Assembly (NCBI GenBank): GCA_934663625.1 | Contig: CAKUKP010000003.1 | Span: 1 to 63,557, forward strand | Direction: 5' to 3' | DNA from: an uncultured Clostridia bacterium | Lineage (GTDB): Bacteria; Bacillota; Clostridia; Christensenellales; Aristaeellaceae | Length of the DNA: 63,557 nt | Shown here: in pieces, positions 1-7,348 of the stretch | How the letters are laid out: every line of letters starts with the position of its first letter | Numbering within the stretch: position 1 is the first letter of the stretch | The notes under the pieces: model-generated | What the model was told of the DNA's origin: nothing | What the model saw: only the letters and a program-made list of their open reading frames with translations | Databases searched by the model: none | Translations under genes and position numbers: made by a program

Positions 1-176
1 GCCGAACGAATCCAAAGGATTCGCGGCGGCTGGTCGCGGGCTGCAAGCAGCACGCGACTGCTAAAAGGAAGGTGTCAGCCGTAGGCTGAAGGAAGGAGAG
101 ATAACGTGGCTGTCGAATTATGAATGTTCTGCGGAACTTTGATTTGCAAAGTCTCCGGTGCGTACCATCAGGTGGA
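1..176. repeat. Mosaic hairpin-rich intergenic repeat, left end outside window
   Basis: This stretch has no credible gene. It is a string of short hairpins: CGAATCC/GGATTCG, GTCGCG/CGCGAC, CAGCC/GGCTG and ACTTTG/CAAAGT. It ends in CATCAGGTGGA. The hairpin block at about 10-80 is the reverse complement of part of 52,815-52,885, and the right end (CTCCGGTGCGTA then CATCAG) matches 53,000-53,020 in direct orientation. The ends look like an inverted terminal repeat (CCACCTGATG / CATCAGGTGG), which suggests a non-coding mobile or REP-like family. Confidence 0.6.
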
Positions 177-218
177 GCCAGGAAAATGAAGATTTGAAAT
201 CTTGCCATCCACTTGACA

Positions 219-258
219 AAACGCACCGAAACCTGCTTTGCGGGGTTTCGGTGCGTTT
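219..258. terminator. Bidirectional intrinsic terminator
   Basis: A 15-bp perfect stem, AAACGCACCGAAACC pairing with GGTTTCGGTGCGTTT around a 10-nt loop, lies just past the stop of the minus-strand dehydrogenase. It ends in T-runs on both strands. Confidence 0.75.
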
Positions 259-306
259 CTCATCGGAGTGAGCCGAGGCTATTGCTGCCCTTTATCGGCA
301 AACGAA

Positions 307-1479
307 TTACTCATACCGCCGCGCCAGTTCGAGGCTTTGCGTAAGATCATCGAAATCGGCGGCGAATGGGAGCGATTTATGGTTGTTGCTGCGCGCGAGC
401 GTGGCTTCGAAGGCGCGGCGCCATTCGGCGCGATTCGCGCTTTCAAGCCCCAGTTCCGCGCGCGTCGTGGGAATGCCGCAGGCTTTGCAGAATTCCACGT
501 AGCGGCGGATTTCCGCATCATCCGCGCCCTGGCGGCACAGCATGGCGATCGTGGCGTAGCCTACGCGCAGACCGTGCGGCACGCGGTGCGCGGATTCAAA
601 GTACAGAAACATTTCATCCAGCACGTGCGCGTAGCCGGTGGTGCAGATCATGCCCAGCGGGCCGCAGTTGTGCATGATCATGGAAAGCACATTTTCAAAC
701 GCGGGCGTGATGGTTTTCGTATCCGCCGCGCGGAGCGCTTCCGGCGCAAGCTCCATCATAATGCGGATGGAATTCTGCACGCCCTCCAGCGCGAAGCGCG
801 GAACGATATCCGTTTTACCGGTGATGCGGAAATTGCACAGCGCTTCATAATAGGTGCTCAGGATATCGCCGATGCCGGCGGCGAGCACGCGCGGCGGGTT
901 CTGGATCAGCACTTCGGTATCCACAAGCACCAGCTCCGGCGCGTTATCCATGCGGAAATACTGATCGATTCGTCCATCGGACGTGTAGAGCACGCTCAGC
1001 GTGGAAATGCTCGCGTTGGTCGCCGCCAGCGTGGGCACGAGCACCACCTTTACCGGTGCGAAGCCGGTCAGCGCGCGCGCGAAATCCTGTCCCTTGCCGC
1101 CGCCGACGCCCGCTACGGTATCGTAGCCCTGCGCCAATACTTCTTCGGCGATTTTGCGCACGTTTCCCTTCGTAATCATCAGCTGCGAAACATCGCGGAA
1201 GGTAAAGGACATATCGCGGCGCAGATCATCCATCCGATCGGTCATGGGCATATAGCGCGCATAGCGAACGCTTTCCTGCGCAAGGCGCGGGTTCATCCAT
1301 GCGGCGGCGGGGCGATCGATGCCCTCCTGAAGCTTGCGCTGAATCTGCTCCGTGACCGGATCGCAGGCAGTCAGAATCAATACCTTCCTGCCGAACAGCG
1401 ATACATAATTTGCGAATTCATGCAGCGCGCCCTCGAACTGTACGTAGCGGCGGGCGACGTGGTATTCATAGTAGCTCAT
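307..1479 (-). CDS. Iron-containing alcohol dehydrogenase / glycerol dehydrogenase family protein
   Basis: A 390-residue NAD(P)-linked polyol or alcohol dehydrogenase of the Fe-ADH superfamily (PF00465). The N-terminal nucleotide-binding half carries the glycine-rich GVGGGKGQDFARA motif, followed by TLAATNAS. The metal-site half has AHVLDEMF and HRVPHG, which supply the usual histidines. The longer open frame upstream overlaps the preceding gene. The ATG at 1479 overlaps the stop of the cupin gene as ATGA, so translation is probably coupled. The pair is divergent from the nagB-like gene and belongs to the sugar catabolic island. The substrate is unknown; it may reduce an aldehyde or ketone released by the island's aldolases. 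Confidence 0.85.
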   Translation of the reverse strand: MSYYEYHVARRYVQFEGALHEFANYVSLFGRKVLILTACDPVTEQIQRKLQEGIDRPAAAWMNPRLAQESVRYARYMPMTDRMDDLRRDMSFTFRDVSQLMITKGNVRKIAEEVLAQGYDTVAGVGGGKGQDFARALTGFAPVKVVLVPTLAATNASISTLSVLYTSDGRIDQYFRMDNAPELVLVDTEVLIQNPPRVLAAGIGDILSTYYEALCNFRITGKTDIVPRFALEGVQNSIRIMMELAPEALRAADTKTITPAFENVLSMIMHNCGPLGMICTTGYAHVLDEMFLYFESAHRVPHGLRVGYATIAMLCRQGADDAEIRRYVEFCKACGIPTTRAELGLESANRAEWRRAFEATLARSNNHKSLPFAADFDDLTQSLELARRYE

Positions 1480-1973
1480 CGAATTTCCATGCGCTCCTCT
1501 TCGGGGAATACGACCACCGTGCAATCCTTTGCATAGGTGCGCTCCGGCAGTACGCAAAGGTTGCTGACGGAATCCTGATCGATGGCGAAGGGCGCATGAT
1601 GCCATACGCCGGGGCGCAGGATCACCATCGTGCCCTGCGGCACGCGGAATACTTCAAATCGATCGTAGGGCACGACGCCGTGCGGCGTGGCGGGCGCGAC
1701 GTGGATGTATACATCGCCGTTCAGCGGCAGGCAGGCTTCGCAGCAGGTATCATGGTATTCTGCCTTTTCGATGACCAGCGGGCGCTTTTTGCATTTGGTT
1801 ACGGACATGCCCGTGACTTCCGTGGGCGCGGTGACCGCCAGACGATCGCGGTAGAATTCAATGATGCTGCCCGGCGTGCCGGTGATATCCCCATCGGGAT
1901 TGATCATATCGGCGAAGGTTCCGTAGCGGTTAAAGGCTTCCAGCGTAAGTTCCTGTGCGTGAATCGTTTTCAT
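1476..1973 (-). CDS. Ureidoglycolate-lyase-family (AllA-like) cupin protein
   Basis: 165 residues. The fold signature resembles ureidoglycolate lyase/hydrolase AllA (PF04115): an N-terminal AFNRYGTFADMI segment, a central LPLNGDVYIHVAP strand pair and the conserved GVWHHAPFA histidines. GGAGGG precedes the ATG at 1973. No allantoin or purine genes are nearby, so true ureidoglycolate chemistry is unlikely. A role on a sugar acid or as an auxiliary cupin is more plausible. It is the first gene of a two-gene minus-strand unit with the Fe-dehydrogenase. Confidence 0.75.
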   Translation of the reverse strand: MKTIHAQELTLEAFNRYGTFADMINPDGDITGTPGSIIEFYRDRLAVTAPTEVTGMSVTKCKKRPLVIEKAEYHDTCCEACLPLNGDVYIHVAPATPHGVVPYDRFEVFRVPQGTMVILRPGVWHHAPFAIDQDSVSNLCVLPERTYAKDCTVVVFPEEERMEIR

Positions 1974-2045
1974 GTTTTTTCCCTCCGTGCTGTATTTTTT
2001 CAGGGAACGCCGCGCGTTCCCAAATACGACTTTTTCTCCATTCCT

Positions 2046-2074
2046 ATTATAGCAAAGCGGCGGGGGCAGGGGTA
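2046..2074 (-). promoter_or_regulatory. Promoter of the cupin/dehydrogenase pair
   Basis: A perfect TATAAT on the minus strand (2051-2046) has a poor -35 (TACCCC, 2074-2069) at 17-bp spacing, which suggests dependence on an activator. A copy of the 13-bp motif TAGCAGAAAAGTG lies 23 nt upstream of this -35. Confidence 0.6.
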
Positions 2075-2097
2075 TGCATTCGCCTGTCGCGGTTGAT

Positions 2098-2139
2098 CAC
2101 TTTTCTGCTATTCTTGCGATCAAACATAGCAGGAAAGTG
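2098..2139. promoter_or_regulatory. Inverted pair of candidate AraC-family operator sites
   Basis: A 14-nt inverted repeat with one mismatch (CACTTTTCTGCTAT / ATAGCAGGAAAGTG) has a 14-nt spacer. Read outward, it gives TAGCAGAAAAGTG toward the minus promoter (2110-2098) and TAGCAGGAAAGTG toward the plus promoter (2127-2139). Each lies exactly 23 nt from its -35. A third copy, TAGCTGGAAAGTG, is at 5463-5475. Assigning these to the AraC protein at 4526-5380 is an inference. Confidence 0.6.
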
Positions 2140-2162
2140 CATAGCAATAGCATGATAAACAC

Positions 2163-2191
2163 TTGTGCGCAAACGGGGCGGATGCTAGAAT
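2163..2191 (+). promoter_or_regulatory. Promoter of the nagB-like gene
   Basis: TTGTGC (2163-2168), a 17-bp spacer and TAGAAT (2186-2191). It lies about 70 nt upstream of the start codon and downstream of the candidate operator pair. Confidence 0.55.
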
Positions 2192-2260
2192 GAATTGAAG
2201 ATGCGAAAGCAAACATATACGGCAATTTGAACAAAGAACAACACGAGGAGGACGCAGCCC

Positions 2261-3073
2261 ATGAATCACAATTTGTATGAAATCACGGCGGAAGAACTGT
2301 TGGATTCCCCGCGCATCCCGCTGCTGCTGGCGGGCAGCGCAGGCGAGGTTTATTATGAATACGCCGTTCAGATGATCGATGAAATCCGGCAGAACAACGC
2401 GCAGGGAAAGAAAACCGTGATGATTCTGCCCTGCGGCCCGATCGATCAATATCCGATCTTTGCGCGGCTGGTAAATCGCTATCAGATCAGCCTGAAGAAC
2501 GTATGGTTTATCAATATGGATGAATATCTGGACAACGGCGAATGGCTGGACGATCGCTTTTCCTTCCGCCGCGTGATGCACAATGTGCTCTATAGCCGCA
2601 TCGATCCGGCGCTGGTGATGCCGGAGGAGCAGCGCGTGTACCCCGATCCGCATCATCCGGAGAAAATCGGTCAGCTGATCGATCAGCTGGGCGGCGTGGA
2701 TATGGCGATGGGCGGCATCGCGCTGAACGGCCATATGGCGTTCAACGAGCCGGAACCGGATATGTCCATCGAAGAATTTGCGCTTTTGCCCACGCGCGTG
2801 ATCGATTTGAGCCCCGAAACCAAGGCGAAGGACGCGATCCTCGGCCGCGGCGGCGCGATCGATTCCATTCCCGATCAGGCGATCACCGTCGGCATGAAGG
2901 AATTGCTGGGCGCGCGCAAGGTGCGCGTATCGATGCTGCTGGATATGCAGCGCGCGGTGGTGCGCAAGGCGTGCCACGGCGAAGTGAGCACGATGTGCCC
3001 CGTTTCGCTCCTGCAGAACCATCCGGACGCGCTGCTGATGATCACCCCCAACGTGACCGAAAAGCCGTTCTAA
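2261..3073 (+). CDS. Glucosamine-6-phosphate deaminase/isomerase family protein (NagB-like)
   Basis: 270 residues of the NagB/SOL sugar-phosphate isomerase fold. The family motifs NMDEYL and GHMAFNEP are present, and GAGGAGG precedes the ATG. In canonical NagB the motif is NDGH with a catalytic Asp (E. coli D141). Here it reads ALNGH, so that residue is Asn (N156), while the His (H158) and Glu (E163) are kept. The family normally converts glucosamine-6-phosphate to fructose-6-phosphate and ammonia. The Asn change, and a nagA relative convergent with it, suggest a related but non-standard substrate or a slow deaminase. Confidence 0.8.
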   Translation: MNHNLYEITAEELLDSPRIPLLLAGSAGEVYYEYAVQMIDEIRQNNAQGKKTVMILPCGPIDQYPIFARLVNRYQISLKNVWFINMDEYLDNGEWLDDRFSFRRVMHNVLYSRIDPALVMPEEQRVYPDPHHPEKIGQLIDQLGGVDMAMGGIALNGHMAFNEPEPDMSIEEFALLPTRVIDLSPETKAKDAILGRGGAIDSIPDQAITVGMKELLGARKVRVSMLLDMQRAVVRKACHGEVSTMCPVSLLQNHPDALLMITPNVTEKPF

Positions 3074-3091
3074 ACTGAATATCTCCATGAA

Positions 3092-3125
3092 AAACCCCCG
3101 CGATACGCAAGCGTCGCGGGGGTTT
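3092..3125. terminator. Bidirectional terminator between nagB-like gene and nagA
   Basis: A 12-bp perfect stem (AAACCCCCGCGA / TCGCGGGGGTTT) around a 10-nt loop in the convergent gap. A-rich and T-rich flanks allow use from either side. Confidence 0.8.
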
Positions 3126-3134
3126 AGAATACCC

Positions 3135-3156
3135 AAATCGTGAGATTTTGGAGAAT
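3135..3156. repeat. Palindromic intergenic repeat, copy 1
   Basis: AAATCGTGAGATTTTGGAGA is a short palindrome (AAATC/GATTT). It recurs in reverse orientation at 22,817-22,845 and as a diverged copy at 15,841-15,868. It lies directly next to the convergent terminator. Confidence 0.55.
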
Positions 3157-3172
3157 ATTTAGAGAATATACG

Positions 3173-4363
3173 TTATGCTTCGTGGAGCAGTTTTCCTTGC
3201 ACGTAGACCTGACGCACGTTGAAATGATCGTCCATTACCACGATGTCCGCATCCTTGCCGGTTTCCAGGCTGCCCTTGCGATCCGCGCAGCGGCTCAGGC
3301 GCGCGGGGGTGAGGGACAGCATGCGGCTTACATCCACCAGTGGAATGCCGTATTGCACGTGCGCCACGCGCAGCGCGCGATCCATGGTGCCCACGCTGCC
3401 CGCATAGAAGGAAAAATCGGGAAGCTGCGCCACATCATCCTTGATGACCACGGGCACGCCGCCGTGCTTCGCGCCCAGAATGCTGTGCGTCGCATTGGTG
3501 CCCGCCGCGCGCATCGCGTCGGTAATCAGTGCGATCCTGTCCGCACCCTTGATGCGGTACGCCAGCAGCATGTGCTCCTTCGGAATGTGCCGCCCATCGC
3601 AGATCAGTTCGATGGTGATTTCATCCCGCAGAAGCGTAGCTTCGTTCACGCCGGAATAGACGATGCCGTTGATCTTCTGTCCCGTGGTGGTGGCGCTGTA
3701 GAAATGGGTGATGTGCGAAAAGCCCATATCGAAGGCGGCGTTCGCCTGATCCGCGATCGCGCCGGTGTGGGCGATGGACGCCATGATGTTGTGTTCCCGC
3801 ATGACCTGCGCGAACACATCCGTATTGGGCAGTTCGGGCGCTTCATCCCAGCGCAGTATGTGCCCCTGCGCCAGATGAATGATGCGTTCCAGAAATTCGC
3901 GCGTGGGGATGCGCTGTTCGCCGACGGGCTGTGCGCCCTTGTTCTTCGCGGAGAAAAACGGCCCCTCCAGATGCAGCCCCAGCAGCTGCGCGCCGCCGGT
4001 GGGCGTTCTGATCGCTTCCAGATAGCAGGCGATCATCCGTTCCAGCACTTCATCCGCGCAGGTCATCGTGGTGGGCAGAAGCGCGGTCGTACCATGCTGG
4101 CAATGGGCGCGAGCGGCGGTCTGGATGCAGTCCGGTTCGCAATCCATGAAATCCGCGCCGCCGCCGCCGTGTACGTGCAGATCGATAAAGCCGGGCAGAA
4201 CGTATCCGCCGTTTGCGTGAACGGTTTTCGCGTCCGCGGGCGCGGGCTGATTGATCTGGGCGATGCGGCCGTTTTCAATCAGAACGGAGCCGTTTTCGCA
4301 GATGCGATCCGGCAATACGATATTTCCGTTTCCAATCCAGATTTTGCTGAAATCAGTGTACAC
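3173..4363 (-). CDS. nagA: N-acetylglucosamine-6-phosphate deacetylase family amidohydrolase
   Basis: A 396-residue amidohydrolase. NagA removes acetate from GlcNAc-6-phosphate in the cytoplasm to feed NagB. Visible landmarks are GFIDLHVHGGGGADFMD, LHLEGPFFS (metal Glu), SIAHTGA and ITHFYSATT (metal histidines) and ALITDAMRAAG (catalytic Asp). The usual HLFNAM substrate loop reads HFYSAT. It has its own consensus promoter and is divergent from the AraC gene. Activity on a related N-acyl sugar phosphate is possible. Confidence 0.88.
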   Translation of the reverse strand: MYTDFSKIWIGNGNIVLPDRICENGSVLIENGRIAQINQPAPADAKTVHANGGYVLPGFIDLHVHGGGGADFMDCEPDCIQTAARAHCQHGTTALLPTTMTCADEVLERMIACYLEAIRTPTGGAQLLGLHLEGPFFSAKNKGAQPVGEQRIPTREFLERIIHLAQGHILRWDEAPELPNTDVFAQVMREHNIMASIAHTGAIADQANAAFDMGFSHITHFYSATTTGQKINGIVYSGVNEATLLRDEITIELICDGRHIPKEHMLLAYRIKGADRIALITDAMRAAGTNATHSILGAKHGGVPVVIKDDVAQLPDFSFYAGSVGTMDRALRVAHVQYGIPLVDVSRMLSLTPARLSRCADRKGSLETGKDADIVVMDDHFNVRQVYVQGKLLHEA

Positions 4364-4430
4364 AAATAAAGCCCTCTTTCCGAATGTTGGTTGAAGATGC
4401 GTGCAAACGAAAGGCGGCTTATCGGTTCAG

Positions 4431-4459
4431 ATTATACACAGGTTTTCTGTTTTTGTCAA
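4431..4459 (-). promoter_or_regulatory. Consensus promoter of nagA
   Basis: On the minus strand, TTGACA (4459-4454), a 17-bp spacer and TATAAT (4436-4431). This is a full consensus sigma-A promoter with no copy of the island's 13-bp motif, so nagA is probably expressed separately from the activated operons. Confidence 0.85.
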
Positions 4460-4490
4460 ATTGGACGATTTGAATTGTTCGGTTTTCCAC

Positions 4491-4519
4491 TTTACGAAAG
4501 CCGCAAAACATGGTATCAT
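4491..4519 (+). promoter_or_regulatory. Possible promoter of the AraC gene
   Basis: TTTACG (4491-4496), a 17-bp spacer and TATCAT (4514-4519). The predicted start of transcription falls at or beside the ATG at 4526, which would make the message leaderless or force use of the next ATG at 4544. Confidence 0.4.
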
Positions 4520-4525
4520 GATGAC

Positions 4526-5380
4526 ATGACGAACATAGAGAAAATGAACCTGCTGGAGTATCGGGATCTGACGGATTTTCCACCGATCCGCTATCTGCAA
4601 ATCAACAATTGCGGCATGAAAAATTACTTCCAGCGGGACTATACGATCTTCCGTCCCCACGGCCGAAAGGACTATTATCTGGTGTACGCGGCGCTGGGCT
4701 GGTTTGACATTGAATACAACGGGGAAATGGTGCGCGTGGATCGCGGCACCTGCGTAATGTTCATGCCGGATGTTCCGCAGCTGATTCAGTTCAGCGCGGA
4801 GGGCGCGCCGACGATCTTCTATGTCCATTTCACCGGCAAGGCGTATGAAGAACTGGTGGAATCGATGGGCTTTTCGCCGGTCACGCTGTGCAAAATTCAC
4901 GATTGCACGGCGTTTGAAATCCTGTTCAACCGACTGGTGAAGAATTTTCTGCCGCTGAAGGCGTTCAACGGGCGCAAGCCGATCTGCACGCCGAAGGTGA
5001 ACGGGCTGGCGCTGGAATTGATGGAATTCCTCGCCACCAATATGAAAAATCGCGGCAAGGCGGAGCAGGATGAAATCACGGCGGCGCTTCTGTACATCAA
5101 CGAACATTTCCGCGAGCCGGTGAATCTGGAAAAATACGCCGAAATCGCGCATCTGAGTCTGGGGCGCTTTTCGCATCTATTCACCGAAAAGGCGGGCATT
5201 TCGCCCTACAAATACGTGCTTTCCCTGCGCATGGAGGAAGCCAAGGAGCTTCTGATGTATTCCTCCATGAGCGTAAGCGAAGTGGCGGTCAGCATCGGCA
5301 TCGAGGAATCCTCCTACTTCAGCCGGATATTTCGAAAATGTACCGGCTATTCGCCCACGGAATATCGAAATCGAAAATAA
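4526..5380 (+). CDS. AraC-family transcriptional regulator
   Basis: 284 residues. The N-terminal half is a cupin-like sugar-sensing domain (GTCVMFMPDVPQLIQF). The C-terminal half (about 180-284) holds two helix-turn-helix motifs (NLEKYAEIAHLSLGRFSHLF and the SVSEVAVSIGIEESSYFSRI segment) and the family ending FRKCTGYSPTEYR. An upstream in-frame extension lacks a ribosome site. The ATG at 4526 fits the alignment, with 4544 as the alternative. It lies between nagA and the large catabolic operon and is the obvious activator for the island. Confidence 0.9.
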   Translation: MTNIEKMNLLEYRDLTDFPPIRYLQINNCGMKNYFQRDYTIFRPHGRKDYYLVYAALGWFDIEYNGEMVRVDRGTCVMFMPDVPQLIQFSAEGAPTIFYVHFTGKAYEELVESMGFSPVTLCKIHDCTAFEILFNRLVKNFLPLKAFNGRKPICTPKVNGLALELMEFLATNMKNRGKAEQDEITAALLYINEHFREPVNLEKYAEIAHLSLGRFSHLFTEKAGISPYKYVLSLRMEEAKELLMYSSMSVSEVAVSIGIEESSYFSRIFRKCTGYSPTEYRNRK

Positions 5381-5393
5381 ATCTACAAATAAA

Positions 5394-5429
5394 GGGCTCT
5401 TCCGCGCATCGCGCGGCGGAGCCTTTTTT
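5394..5429 (+). terminator. Terminator after the AraC gene
   Basis: GGCTC and TCCGCGC pair with GCGCGG and GAGCC, followed by six T residues. Confidence 0.8.
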
Positions 5430-5462
5430 GCTGTGTCGAAAAAGCAGAAATGTACCCGCCTT

Positions 5463-5506
5463 TAGCTGGAAAGTGACTAGAACGTATTTGGAAATTTTGA
5501 TAGAAT
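5463..5506 (+). promoter_or_regulatory. Candidate AraC site and promoter of the catabolic operon
   Basis: TAGCTGGAAAGTG (5463-5475) ends 2 nt before a very poor -35 (TAGAAC, 5478-5483), followed after 17 bp by TAGAAT (5501-5506). An activator site abutting a weak -35 is the usual layout for AraC-type activation. Relative to the two sites at 2098-2139, the motif is displaced by 21 bp, or two helical turns. Confidence 0.55.
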
Positions 5507-5600
5507 AACTTCATAAAGGTTAAGCAGAAATTGAGCGGCGGGGAAGCCGCGCGTTTTTCGAAAAACAGGGGAAACAAATGGAAGTCTGGAGGATGGTCTT

Positions 5601-6656
5601 ATGAAAAAAATTCATCTCGGGCAGTTGCATGATTTTTCGGAAAAGGTGATGACGAAGTGCGGATTGAGCGACGCGGATGCGCGCACCGTGGCGGATGTGC
5701 TGGTGGGCACGGATACCTTCGGCGTGATGACGCACGGCACCAAGAATCTCTACGGCTACGCGCAGAAGCTGCTGGCGGGCGGACTGGATGCGAAGGCGCA
5801 GCCCAGCATTGAAAAGCAGGGCCCCGCATGGGCGATCCTGAACGGCAATCGCGCCATGGGCATGGTCAGCGCCAGCCGCGCGATGGAAATCGCCATCGAA
5901 AAGGCGAAGAACGTGGGCATTGCCTACGTGGGCGTGAAGAACAGCTGCCATTTCGGCGCGGCGGGCTATTATGCCAATCTGGCGGCGCAGCAGGGCATGA
6001 TCGGCATCGTGATGAGCAACGCCGATCCCATCATGGCAGTTCCCGGCGGATGCGGCGTGTCCATCGGCTCCAATCCCTTCTCCTATGCCGCGCCCATCGG
6101 CGATGGCAAATCCGTATTTCTGGATATCGCGCTGAGCAACGTGGCGGCGCTGAAGGTGATCATGGCGAAGGAAAAGGGCGAAACCATGCCGGCAGGCTGC
6201 CTGATCGATCACGAAGGCCATCCGACCACCGATCCGAACACCTTCCCGCAGCATTCCTCGCTCGCGCCGATGGCGGCGCACAAGGGCTACGGCCTTGCGG
6301 TAATGGTGGAAATTCTATCCGCGGTGATGACCGGCGCGGGCTTCCTGAGCCAGGTAAAGAGCTGGAATCTGGATATGGCGACGCCCAACAACGTGGGTCA
6401 CGCCTTCATCGCGCTGGATGTTGGCCAGATGATGGATATGCCCGAATTCGAAGCGCGCATGGCGGCGCTGTGCGATGAACTGCACAACGCCAGGCGCGCG
6501 GCGGGAACGAAGCAGATCTTCATGCCCGGCGAAATGGAATGGGCGAAGCGCGAACGCGCGATTGCGCAGGATGCGATCGAATTGAACGATGCGATGGTGG
6601 AAAACATGGAAAAATTGTCCCGTCAGTTTGATATCGAACTGAACTGGGCGGAATAA
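5601..6656 (+). CDS. Ldh2-family malate/L-lactate/sugar-acid dehydrogenase
   Basis: 351 residues of the NAD(P)-dependent Ldh_2/MDH2 fold (PF02615), which includes malate, ureidoglycolate and 2,3-diketogulonate dehydrogenases. VMTHGTKN and KNSCHFGAAGYYA carry the conserved histidines, and GSNPFSYAAP is the typical cofactor loop. It starts at an ATG after GGAGGA and is the first gene of the nine-gene operon. Its place beside a KDPG-type aldolase suggests oxidation or reduction of a sugar-derived 2-hydroxy or 2-keto acid. The substrate cannot be fixed from sequence. Confidence 0.88.
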   Translation: MKKIHLGQLHDFSEKVMTKCGLSDADARTVADVLVGTDTFGVMTHGTKNLYGYAQKLLAGGLDAKAQPSIEKQGPAWAILNGNRAMGMVSASRAMEIAIEKAKNVGIAYVGVKNSCHFGAAGYYANLAAQQGMIGIVMSNADPIMAVPGGCGVSIGSNPFSYAAPIGDGKSVFLDIALSNVAALKVIMAKEKGETMPAGCLIDHEGHPTTDPNTFPQHSSLAPMAAHKGYGLAVMVEILSAVMTGAGFLSQVKSWNLDMATPNNVGHAFIALDVGQMMDMPEFEARMAALCDELHNARRAAGTKQIFMPGEMEWAKRERAIAQDAIELNDAMVENMEKLSRQFDIELNWAE

Positions 6657-6668
6657 GGAGATAAGAAA

Positions 6669-7334
6669 ATGGCGGTTGAATGGATGAATGATGTTCTGAA
6701 GGTTACGGGAATCTGCCCGATCATCGCGCGCTGCGAATCGGACAGCGCGGCGGACGCGGCGCGGGCACTGGTCGCGGGCGGCGTGCCGGTGGTGGAAGTA
6801 TTGCAGCGCTTTGAAAATTCGGGCAGCAATCTGGAAAAGATCGTGCGCGAGGTTCCTGAAATCTGCGCGGGCGCGGGCACCGTTGTGAACGTGCGCCAGG
6901 CGGAGGAAGCCATCGATCGCGGCGCGCAGTTTATCGTAATGCCGGGCTTCGGCCGTCAGGTGGTGGAATACTGCCTGAAGAAGAACGTGCCGGTGGTTCC
7001 GGGCTGCGTGACCGCCGCGGAGATCACCACGGCGCTGGAATACGGCATCGATATCGTAAAATTCTATCCCGTATATCAGCTGGGCGGGCTTTCCGTGCTG
7101 GATGAATACAGCGGCACCTTCCCGAACGTTCGCTACATGGTAACGGGCGCGCTGAACGAAACGAATTTCCTGCCCCTGATGAAGAACCGCAACATTCTGG
7201 CGGCGGGCGGCGATTGGATGTTTACGCAGGGCAATGCGCTGGTCAATCGGGACTTTGATCTGATCGCGCGCAATCTGCGCGCCTCCGTGACGGCGGTGCA
7301 GGATCTGCGCAACCAGATGGCGATTGCGGACTGA
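6669..7334 (+). CDS. KDPG/KHG-family (Eda-like) class I aldolase
   Basis: 221 residues. This family cleaves 2-keto-3-deoxy sugar-acid phosphates to pyruvate and an aldehyde through a Schiff base. The lysine is K131 in IVKFYPVYQLGG, the equivalent of FKFFP in E. coli Eda. The Glu/Arg pair is seen in VVEVLQRF, and GAGTVVN and the phosphate-loop VTGAL are also present. It follows the dehydrogenase by 12 nt. The loop after the Schiff-base lysine is diverged, so the aldehyde product may not be glyceraldehyde-3-phosphate. Confidence 0.88.
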   Translation: MAVEWMNDVLKVTGICPIIARCESDSAADAARALVAGGVPVVEVLQRFENSGSNLEKIVREVPEICAGAGTVVNVRQAEEAIDRGAQFIVMPGFGRQVVEYCLKKNVPVVPGCVTAAEITTALEYGIDIVKFYPVYQLGGLSVLDEYSGTFPNVRYMVTGALNETNFLPLMKNRNILAAGGDWMFTQGNALVNRDFDLIARNLRASVTAVQDLRNQMAIAD

Positions 7335-7348
7335 GGAGGGCGAAAATC

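Noticed and set aside
1..240. Direct-repeat/spacer look of the hairpin array considered as CRISPR
   Set aside because: The repeats differ from one another in sequence and length, have no regular spacers, and no cas gene is nearby.
238..1536. 432-codon plus-strand frame opposite the Fe-dehydrogenase
   Set aside because: Its start lies in the terminator stem, its product has no motif, and it is the mirror of a well-supported minus-strand gene.
1476..1973. Purine (allantoin) degradation locus suggested by the AllA-like cupin and Ldh2 dehydrogenase
   Set aside because: No allantoinase, allantoate hydrolase or carbamoyltransferase genes are present. The neighbours are sugar enzymes.
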